Positions 1 through 5,386 of a DNA stretch of 6,793 nucleotides are shown here, piece after piece (the first letter of the stretch is position 1; each line of letters begins with the position of its first letter). Source of the DNA: an uncultured Clostridia bacterium (GTDB lineage: Bacteria; Bacillota; Clostridia; RGIG6154); NCBI GenBank assembly GCA_934457515.1, contig CAKSHV010000082.1, forward strand, positions 1 through 6,793, written 5' to 3'. The notes under the pieces were generated by a model. It saw only the letters and a list, made by a program, of their open reading frames with translations. It ran no database searches and had not been told where the DNA came from. The position numbers were made by a program, and so were the translations under genes.

Positions 1-1247
1 ATATTTCCGTTTGTGTCAATAAACTTGCCTGCTTCAATTTGAGCGATGCCGCCGTAAAAACCGCCTGACCAATTACTCGGATTAAATATAACTTCACCGT
101 TTTTGTTTATAACCTCATGTGTCCATACACCGCCGGTAAAGCTTGACGCAAAAGCAAATCCTTCCGAAAAAAGCGATACCGCTATGTATTTAAAATCGGT
201 TATTTCCCTGCCGTTTATATCATAATATCCGTTTCGGTCTTCGGCTTTTTGAGCAGCAACAACTCCCTCGGATATGCCCCATATGTTTGTATTTTCAACA
301 GGAATCACAACATCCCCATCATAATCAATAAGCCCATATAGATACCCGTATTGATCACTGTCATCACGATTGTTTTTTTTCGATACTTTTATAAGTTTAT
401 AATCTTCATATAACGTTTGCGGCTCAAAATCGTCGAGCTGTTTTATAGTTTTTCCGTACCTGTCTAAAAGACCGAATTTTTCATCATTATTTTCCGAATA
501 GCCTTGAGTAACCTTGTATGCATTGACTTTTCCGTTGTCATTATATAGCGGATTTATTGAATCATAGATAAAATCAGTGACAGCATTTCCGCCACTGTCA
601 ACAAGTCCGTATTTTCCGTTTGCCATTGCGATTGTAATTCGGCTTTCCGAATCTGTAAACGGATAGATTTTATCATATATCGGTTCGATAACAGTGTTAA
701 AGCTGCTGTCAACAGCACCCCACTTTTCGCCCTCCTTAAACAGCAGACGACCGCCTTCAAATGTGATTCCAAACCCTGCATTTTTATACGGCTTGAATTT
801 TTCATACGGCAGTGTTTTGACAAGCTCGCCCGTATATGTATATACTCCGAATTCACCCTCAAAATACGAAAGCGGTCTGCCGTCCTCATTTGAATCCGTA
901 AGATTTACAAGAACATATTCCGATACATTTATTATCCTTTTATCAAACTTGCCGAGAACGGTTCCGTAAGAATTTATAACATAGTATTGGTTATCCTTTC
1001 TCGCCTCTGCAACCTGTTTGTTGAAAAATGAACCTATATAATCATAGTCATCGGAAAGCTTTTTGCCGTTCAAGTCATAAACTGCACACTTATCCTGCTT
1101 ATCATAAGCGATATAGCAGTTTTGACATCGTTCAATCTTGGTATACTCCATCGGAAGAATATATTCATATTTTTGTACCGCTTCCGCAAACGCCGTCATT
1201 GAGCAGAGAATTGCAATAATCAAAATAACGGATAACCATTTTTTCAT
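1..1247 (-). CDS. Secreted WG-repeat protein, C-terminus cut by window edge
   Basis: The frame is open for 415 codons from the ATG at 1247 to the left edge, with no stop, so the C-terminus lies outside the window. Residues 1-21 look like a signal peptide: KK at 3-4, a hydrophobic core at about 5-17, and an AFA/E cleavage site at 21/22. The mature part is built of about ten degenerate units of WG-repeat type (PF14903-like), each a short 'xxGLIDxxGxxVIxxxYDxI' pattern. The clearest are at about 173-195 (EKWGAVDSSFNTVIEPIYDKI), 211-233, 256-275, 303-318, 338-358 and 376-389. An exported beta-rich repeat protein, on the cell surface or released, is my inference. WG-repeat proteins have no established common biochemical function and I see no catalytic domain. 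The gene is roughly 35-40% GC and uses ATA freely for Ile, unlike its neighbours. It follows nfnB by 40 bases without a clear terminator. Confidence 0.88.
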   Translation of the reverse strand, partial: MKKWLSVILIIAILCSMTAFAEAVQKYEYILPMEYTKIERCQNCYIAYDKQDKCAVYDLNGKKLSDDYDYIGSFFNKQVAEARKDNQYYVINSYGTVLGKFDKRIINVSEYVLVNLTDSNEDGRPLSYFEGEFGVYTYTGELVKTLPYEKFKPYKNAGFGITFEGGRLLFKEGEKWGAVDSSFNTVIEPIYDKIYPFTDSESRITIAMANGKYGLVDSGGNAVTDFIYDSINPLYNDNGKVNAYKVTQGYSENNDEKFGLLDRYGKTIKQLDDFEPQTLYEDYKLIKVSKKNNRDDSDQYGYLYGLIDYDGDVVIPVENTNIWGISEGVVAAQKAEDRNGYYDINGREITDFKYIAVSLFSEGFAFASSFTGGVWTHEVINKNGEVIFNPSNWSGGFYGGIAQIEAGKFIDTNGN

Positions 1248-1253
1248 TGTATG

Positions 1254-1261
1254 CTCCTCCT
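1254..1261 (-). promoter_or_regulatory. Strong ribosome binding site of the WG-repeat gene
   Basis: The minus strand reads AGGAGGAG, with 8 bases between AGGAGG and the ATG at 1247. It fixes the start and shows that the open left-edge frame is a real gene. Confidence 0.85.
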
Positions 1262-1287
1262 CATATTAAAAGATTCCCTTTTGTCGG

Positions 1288-2676
1288 CTACTCCTTTAAA
1301 AGCGCCTTACAAATGGCTTTGGCAGCGGTTTTGCCCGCACCCATGGCAAGAATAACGGTTGCCGCACCGGTTACGGCGTCGCCGCCCGCATACACATTTT
1401 CAAGGCTTGTTTTGCCGTTTTCATCGGTAATAATGCCGCCCCATTTCTGTGTATCCAAGCCTTTTGTGGTGGACTTAATCAAGGGGTTCGGCGTTTGACC
1501 GATGGCGATAATCACGTTTTCAAGCGGAATTTCAAACTCTGAGTCTGCCTTTGGCTGCGGACGGCGTCTGCCCGATGCGTCCGGCTCTCCAAGCTCCATT
1601 TCCACGCATTTAATGCCGGTTACCCAGCCCTTATCGTTGCCGATCACTTCTGTCGGGTTGGTTAAAAGCTTAAAGATAATGCCCTCTTCTTTTGCATGGT
1701 GCACTTCTTCTTTTCGTGCGGGCATTTCTTCCTCGCCTCTGCGGTAAATAATGTAAACCTCTTCCGCACCCAGGCGTTTTGCGCAGCGTGCCGCGTCCAT
1801 AGCCACGTTGCCGCCGCCCACAACCGCCACGCGCTTGCCGATGTAAACCGGTGTGTCATACTCGGGGAATTTATAGGCTTTCATTAAGTTAATGCGGGTT
1901 AAAAACTCGTTTGCGGAATACACGCCGTTGAAGTTTTCGCCCGGAATGTTCATAAATGCCGGCAGACCCGCACCCGTTCCGATAAAGAACGCCTCGAATC
2001 CGTCTTCTTTCAAATCATCGATAGATAAAGTTTTGCCGATAACGGTATCGGTTTCCACATGCACGCCCATGGCTTTCAAGCCGTCAATTTCTTTCTGCAC
2101 AATGGATTTGGGCAGACGGAATTCGGGAATACCGTAAACCAAAACACCGCCCGCTTTGTGAAACGCCTCGAAAACCGTAACGTCAAAGCCGGCTTTTGCC
2201 AGGTCGCCCGCACAGGTAAGCCCTGCAGGTCCCGCACCGATAACCGCCACTTTTTTGCCGTTTTTCTGAATGTCAATCGGTTCGATTTTTTCATTGTTCA
2301 TGCAGTAATCGGCAACAAAGCGCTCTAATCTGCCGATACCGACCGATTCGCCCTTAATGCCGCGCACGCAGTATTTTTCGCACTGGCTCTCCTGCGGACA
2401 AACTCTGCCGCAAACTGCGGGCAGTGAGCTTGTTTTTTTGATAATGGCATACGCCTTTTCATAATCTTTTTCGCAAACCGCCTCAATGAATGCGGGAATA
2501 TTTACCTGCACGGGGCAGCCGTTCATACACGGCTTATTTTTGCAGTTTAAGCAGCGCGACGCCTCTTCAAGCGCCATATCCTCGGTGTAACCCGTTGCAA
2601 CCTCTTTGAAATTTTTATTGCGCACATCGGGCGCCTGCTCCGGAATAGGAACTTTTTTTAAAGACATATTAGGCAT
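1288..2676 (-). CDS. nfnB: NADH-dependent ferredoxin:NADP+ oxidoreductase subunit B (NfnB; GltD-like)
   Basis: This 462-residue flavoprotein is the large subunit of the cytoplasmic NfnAB transhydrogenase, which couples NADPH to NADH and reduced ferredoxin by flavin-based electron bifurcation. The N-terminal iron-sulfur domain has Cys42, 45, 50, 54, 89, 93, 99 and 103. By comparison with GltD and dihydropyrimidine dehydrogenase, C42/C45/C50/C103 should hold one [4Fe-4S] cluster and C54/C93/C99 plus Glu118 the other. A dinucleotide fold begins with GAGPAG at 147-152 (FAD). A second has GGGNVAMDAAR at 287-297, followed by YRRGEEEMPAR at 311-321 (NADP(H)). The C-terminal GGD at 431-433 is the closing FAD motif. 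Length is typical. Alone it could be called glutamate synthase small subunit, but there is no large subunit and nfnA lies directly upstream, overlapping by 8 bases. The start has GGAGGG 8 bases upstream, inside nfnA, so translation is probably coupled. Confidence 0.93.
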   Translation of the reverse strand: MPNMSLKKVPIPEQAPDVRNKNFKEVATGYTEDMALEEASRCLNCKNKPCMNGCPVQVNIPAFIEAVCEKDYEKAYAIIKKTSSLPAVCGRVCPQESQCEKYCVRGIKGESVGIGRLERFVADYCMNNEKIEPIDIQKNGKKVAVIGAGPAGLTCAGDLAKAGFDVTVFEAFHKAGGVLVYGIPEFRLPKSIVQKEIDGLKAMGVHVETDTVIGKTLSIDDLKEDGFEAFFIGTGAGLPAFMNIPGENFNGVYSANEFLTRINLMKAYKFPEYDTPVYIGKRVAVVGGGNVAMDAARCAKRLGAEEVYIIYRRGEEEMPARKEEVHHAKEEGIIFKLLTNPTEVIGNDKGWVTGIKCVEMELGEPDASGRRRPQPKADSEFEIPLENVIIAIGQTPNPLIKSTTKGLDTQKWGGIITDENGKTSLENVYAGGDAVTGAATVILAMGAGKTAAKAICKALLKE

Positions 2677-3514
2677 TGTTCATTCCCTCCAGTCTGCATT
2701 TGTGATTTTCAACTGCCTGCTTTTCATATTTTTTAAAGGTCTGCTGACGCAGAATTGCGCCGTCAAAATCCACTTCATGACCGTCAAAATCCGGGCCGTC
2801 CACACAGGCGAATTTCGTTTTGCCGCCGACCGTTACGCGGCAGCCGCCGCACATGCCCGTGCCGTCAATCATAATCGGATTCATGCTAACTAAAGTTTTA
2901 ATGCCGTATTCCTTGGTTAAAAGCGAAACAAATTTCATCATAACCAGCGGGCCGATGGCGATAACCAAATCATATTGATTGCCCTCTTCAATCAGCGATT
3001 TTAACACATCGGTTACAAAGCCCTTTGTGCCGTTTGAACCGTCATCGGTTGCAACGATTGCTTTTTCGCTCACCTTTTTGCATTCGTCCTCCAAAATAAT
3101 TAAATCCTTATTCCGAAAGCCTGTAATCATGTGCACCTCTGCACCAAGCTCGGACAGCTTTTTCGCCTGCGGATAGGCAATCGCCGTGCCCAGACCGCCG
3201 CCAATAACCGCGACCTTCTTATACCCTTCCAAATGGGTCGGAACGCCCAATGGTCCCACAAAATCCAAAAGGGTATCCCCTTCGTTCATTTCGGCAAGCC
3301 GCATGGTGCTTGCGCCCACAATCTGAAAAATAATGGTGACCGTTCCCGCCTCGCGGTCAAAATCCGCAATGGTAAGCGGAATACGCTCGCCCTGCTCGTC
3401 TATGCGAAAGATAATAAACTGTCCCGGCTCCGCCTTTTTGGCGATGCGGGGCGCGTCAATATCCATGCGCACAACCTGCTCGTTTAAAACCACCTTTTTA
3501 ACAATTCGATTCAT
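2669..3514 (-). CDS. nfnA: NADH-dependent ferredoxin:NADP+ oxidoreductase subunit A (NfnA)
   Basis: This 281-residue protein of the ferredoxin-NADP+ reductase / dihydroorotate dehydrogenase electron-transfer superfamily is the small NfnAB subunit, binding FAD, NAD(H) and a [2Fe-2S] cluster. The N-terminal beta-barrel includes PGQF at 30-33 and the flavin-binding stretch RIPLTIAD at 44-51. The NAD-binding fold has VIGGGLGTA at 103-111. The C-terminal motif DGTGMCGGCRV at 217-227, with Cys237 in FACVDGP, supplies C222, C225 and C237 to the cluster. This family uses an unusual aspartate as fourth ligand, and Asp217 is the candidate. The start at 3514 is chosen because GGAGG lies 6 bases upstream. 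A longer frame to 3541 would add nine unlikely residues (MLFYCWRNG) and has no ribosome binding site. The gene ends within the start of nfnB. SudB (sulfide dehydrogenase subunit) is the main alternative name for the same fold. Confidence 0.92.
   Translation of the reverse strand: MNRIVKKVVLNEQVVRMDIDAPRIAKKAEPGQFIIFRIDEQGERIPLTIADFDREAGTVTIIFQIVGASTMRLAEMNEGDTLLDFVGPLGVPTHLEGYKKVAVIGGGLGTAIAYPQAKKLSELGAEVHMITGFRNKDLIILEDECKKVSEKAIVATDDGSNGTKGFVTDVLKSLIEEGNQYDLVIAIGPLVMMKFVSLLTKEYGIKTLVSMNPIMIDGTGMCGGCRVTVGGKTKFACVDGPDFDGHEVDFDGAILRQQTFKKYEKQAVENHKCRLEGMNNA
2685..2690 (-). promoter_or_regulatory. Ribosome binding site of nfnB inside the end of nfnA
   Basis: The minus strand reads GGAGGG, 8 bases before the nfnB ATG at 2676. 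It is embedded in the last codons of nfnA, whose stop lies beyond the nfnB start. This arrangement supports translational coupling and a fixed subunit ratio. Confidence 0.8.
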
Positions 3515-3520
3515 ACCGTT

Positions 3521-3525
3521 CCTCC
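3521..3525 (-). promoter_or_regulatory. Ribosome binding site that sets the nfnA start
   Basis: GGAGG on the minus strand lies 6 bases before the ATG at 3514. The alternative in-frame ATG at 3541 has only T-rich terminator sequence upstream. Confidence 0.82.
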
Positions 3526-3546
3526 AACAATAAAATAGCAAACAGC

Positions 3547-3578
3547 AAAAAAGAGCGTTTTGTGTGAAATGCTCTTTT
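3547..3578 (-). terminator. Likely intrinsic terminator after metK
   Basis: On the minus strand an 8-bp stem (AAAAGAGC pairing with GCTCTTTT) is extended by three A-T pairs after one mismatch, closing on a CACACA loop. The 3' arm runs into six T (3552-3547). It starts about 20 bases after the metK stop and ends 33 bases before the nfnA ATG. The stem has only three G-C pairs, so it may be leaky. The A-rich 5' arm could in principle let it work on the plus strand too, but there is no plus-strand gene. Confidence 0.62.
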
Positions 3579-3598
3579 GCTTATTTTTTATTCTTAAA

Positions 3599-4765
3599 TT
3601 ACCTTAAAAGCTCTGCTCTGTCCGTCTTTTCCCACGTTACGCCAAGGTCTTCTCTGCCCATATGACCGTATGCCGCAAGCTTTTTATAAATCGGCTTTCT
3701 CAAATCAAGCTGCTTGATAATCGCCGCGGGACGCATGTCAAAATGCTTCATTACGCGCTCGGCAATTTCATCGTCCGGAATTGTGCCTGTGCCGAACGTG
3801 TCCACCAAAACAGACACCGGGTTTGCAACGCCGATGGCGTATGCAAGCTGCACCTCGCACTTTTTGGCAAGGCCTGCCGCAACCACATTCTTTGCGATAT
3901 AGCGTGCATAATAAGCCGCACTTCTGTCCACCTTTGTCGGGTCTTTGCCCGAAAAAGCGCCGCCGCCGTGGCGCGCATAGCCGCCGTAGGTATCAACAAT
4001 AATTTTTCTGCCCGTAAGGCCTGTATCGCCCTGCGGACCTCCGATTACAAAACGGCCTGTGGGGTTTACAAAAATCTTTGTATTTTCATCCATCAGATGT
4101 TCCGGAACAACCGGACGAATCACCTCGCGGATAATATCTTCGCGAATGGTTTTCAAAGAAACTTCGGGTGCATGCTGGGTGGAAACCACCACCGCGTCAA
4201 CGCGGGTGGGCACACCGTCGTCATATTCCACCGTCACCTGCGTTTTTCCGTCGGGACGGAGATAGTTCAAAACGCCTGCCTTGCGCACATCGGTGAGTTT
4301 CTTTGCCATTTTATGCGCCAGCATAATCGGAAGCGGCATCAGTTCGGGGGTTTCGTCGCACGCATAGCCGAACATCATGCCCTGGTCGCCCGCGCCGATT
4401 GCGGAATCGTCCGCACTGTCTCCGTTTTTCGCCTCAATCGCTTTATCAACGCCCATGGCAATATCTGCCGACTGTTCGTGAATCGCGGTTAAAACGCCGC
4501 AGGTGTTTGCATCAAAACCGTATTTTGCGCGGTCGTAACCAATCTCTTTCACCGTTTCGCGCACAATTTTCTGCACATCCACATAGCAATTTGTGGAAAT
4601 TTCACCCATAACCACAACCGTGCCCGTTGTTGCAAAAGTTTCGCACGCAACACGCGCGTTCGGGTCGTTTTCATAAATGGCGTCAAGCACCGCGTCCGAT
4701 ATTAAATCGCACATTTTATCGGGATGTCCCTCGGTTACCGATTCGGACGTAAACAGTTTTCTCAT
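3599..4765 (-). CDS. metK: S-adenosylmethionine synthetase (methionine adenosyltransferase)
   Basis: This 388-residue cytoplasmic enzyme makes S-adenosylmethionine from methionine and ATP, then hydrolyses the bound tripolyphosphate. Length and motifs are those of the bacterial family. They include [11 protein letters not shown] at 7-17 with ATP-site His14 and metal-site Asp16, and [12 protein letters not shown] at 96-107 in the active-site loop region. Both signature patterns are present: [11 protein letters not shown] at 124-134 and GGGAFSGKD at 267-275. No key residue is missing. The start at 4765 is chosen because family members begin [16 protein letters not shown] and GGAG lies 9 bases upstream. 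The open frame continues 17 codons upstream (to 4816), but that stretch crosses the leader hairpin and is not family-like. The gene follows the membrane-protein gene by 91 bases and precedes a terminator-like hairpin and nfnAB. The leader shows no SAM riboswitch that I can recognise. Confidence 0.97.
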   Translation of the reverse strand: MRKLFTSESVTEGHPDKMCDLISDAVLDAIYENDPNARVACETFATTGTVVVMGEISTNCYVDVQKIVRETVKEIGYDRAKYGFDANTCGVLTAIHEQSADIAMGVDKAIEAKNGDSADDSAIGAGDQGMMFGYACDETPELMPLPIMLAHKMAKKLTDVRKAGVLNYLRPDGKTQVTVEYDDGVPTRVDAVVVSTQHAPEVSLKTIREDIIREVIRPVVPEHLMDENTKIFVNPTGRFVIGGPQGDTGLTGRKIIVDTYGGYARHGGGAFSGKDPTKVDRSAAYYARYIAKNVVAAGLAKKCEVQLAYAIGVANPVSVLVDTFGTGTIPDDEIAERVMKHFDMRPAAIIKQLDLRKPIYKKLAAYGHMGREDLGVTWEKTDRAELLR

Positions 4766-4774
4766 AATGATAAT

Positions 4775-4778
4775 CTCC
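4775..4778 (-). promoter_or_regulatory. Ribosome binding site of metK
   Basis: GGAG on the minus strand lies 9 bases before the ATG at 4765. It is weaker and slightly farther away than the other sites in the window. It decides against the longer frame starting at 4816. Confidence 0.65.
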
Positions 4779-4784
4779 AATCCG

Positions 4785-4812
4785 CTGTGCGTTTCCCAAA
4801 AAACGCGCACAG
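4785..4812 (-). promoter_or_regulatory. GC-rich hairpin in the metK leader
   Basis: On the minus strand CTGTGC, a 2-base bulge (GC) and GTTT pair with AAACGCACAG around a TTTGGG loop, giving 10 pairs. The hairpin ends 6 bases before the metK GGAG. No T-run follows on either strand, so it is not a standard terminator. It may affect translation initiation or RNA stability; this role is inference. Confidence 0.5.
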
Positions 4813-4822
4813 ACAATTTAAT

Positions 4823-4845
4823 TCACTTTAAAATTTAAAAAGTGA
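4823..4845 (-). terminator. Weak AT-rich hairpin after the membrane-protein gene
   Basis: A perfect 7-bp inverted repeat (TCACTTT / AAAGTGA, 9-base AT-only loop) begins 11 bases after the stop of the upstream gene. Only AATTAAATT follows rather than a T-run. It is at best a weak terminator, and could equally be an operator-like palindrome for metK. Confidence 0.3.
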
Positions 4846-4856
4846 CTTTCTGCCGA

Positions 4857-5327
4857 CTAAAACAGCTGATAGCCCAAAAAGCTTACGGCGGTTACAACCG
4901 CCCCTGCCGTCAAAACACCCGCCGTAATGGCAGGAACGGCGTGCTTAATGCGAAGCCCCAGGATTGCGGCAATCATCGCGCCTGTCCACGCGCCCGTTCC
5001 CGGGAGCGGAATTGCAACAAACGCAAACAAAGCAATTGCAGAGTATTTTTCAACCGTGTCCGCTTTTTTTCTGGTTCTTTGCTCCAGCCAGTCTACCACG
5101 CCGACAAAAAATTTGCTTTTTCGAAAGAATTTAAACAAAGGCTTTAAAAAGACAACAATAAACGGAACCGGAATCAGATTGCCGATTACGCTTAAAGTAA
5201 AAGCCTTCCACCAGCTCATACCAAGTCCCATGGCAATAGGAATCGCGCCGCGAAGCTCTATCACCGGAACCATGGAAATGATAAGAACCAGCAGTTCGTT
5301 GGGTATAACACCAATTAAATTATCCAT
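4857..5327 (-). CDS. Small multi-drug export family membrane protein (COG2426)
   Basis: This 156-residue integral membrane protein matches the Sm_multidrug_ex family (PF06695) in length and in its two hallmark segments: PVIELRGAIPIA at 21-32 and AIPLPGTGAWTGA at 105-117. Hydrophobic stretches lie at about 11-36, 38-62, 96-123 and 129-154. They flank a basic, charged loop at about 63-95. The two proline/glycine-rich segments sit at similar places in each half, suggesting an internal duplication with re-entrant loops as in DedA/VTT proteins. That topology is my inference. The export label is a family name; the substrate is not known to me. The start at 5327 follows GGAGG with a short spacing. 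A good promoter lies directly upstream, so the gene may be transcribed separately from spoIIE and perhaps together with metK. Confidence 0.87.
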   Translation of the reverse strand: MDNLIGVIPNELLVLIISMVPVIELRGAIPIAMGLGMSWWKAFTLSVIGNLIPVPFIVVFLKPLFKFFRKSKFFVGVVDWLEQRTRKKADTVEKYSAIALFAFVAIPLPGTGAWTGAMIAAILGLRIKHAVPAITAGVLTAGAVVTAVSFLGYQLF

Positions 5328-5330
5328 AAA

Positions 5331-5337
5331 TCCTCCC
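5331..5337 (-). promoter_or_regulatory. Ribosome binding site of the COG2426 gene
   Basis: The minus strand reads GGGAGGA. GGAGG is only 4 bases from the ATG at 5327, shorter than usual but still workable. Confidence 0.7.
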
Positions 5338-5356
5338 GAAAAAAGTCATTAATGTA

Positions 5357-5385
5357 ATTATACTATATCTATCGACAAAAAGCAA
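5357..5385 (-). promoter_or_regulatory. Sigma-A-like promoter for the COG2426 gene
   Basis: The minus strand carries a perfect TATAAT at 5362-5357 and TTGCTT at 5385-5380 (3 of 6 matches to TTGACA), with a 17-base spacer. The -35 element begins immediately after the spoIIE stop codon. Transcription would start about 20 bases upstream of the ATG, giving a short leader. Confidence 0.6.
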
Positions 5386-5386
5386 G

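Noticed and set aside
554..889. Minus-strand frame of 111 codons inside the WG-repeat gene
   Set aside because: The adjacent frame is open for the whole 415 codons with a signal peptide, repeats and a strong ribosome binding site. This one has neither a start signal nor recognisable content.
1288..2676. Glutamate synthase small subunit (gltD) as the name for the 462-residue flavoprotein
   Set aside because: The fold is shared, but the overlapping upstream gene is NfnA and no glutamate synthase large subunit is present in the window.
3662..4492. Long plus-strand frame (276 codons) opposite metK
   Set aside because: It lies wholly antisense to a perfectly conserved metK, has no ribosome binding site, and its Cys/His/Arg-rich translation is typical of a shadow frame.
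4766..4816. N-terminal extension of metK to the ATG at 4816
   Set aside because: The extra 17 residues cross the leader hairpin, do not resemble MetK, and lack a ribosome binding site. The start at 4765 gives the standard N-terminus.
4766..4856. SAM-I, SAM-II or SMK (SAM-III) riboswitch before metK
   Set aside because: The leader is too short for SAM-I and shows no anti-Shine-Dalgarno pairing as in SMK. I could not match the hairpins to a SAM-II pseudoknot.
4927..5352. Plus-strand frame of 141 codons opposite the COG2426 gene
   Set aside because: There is no ribosome binding site, and the opposite strand carries clear family motifs in the correct frame.
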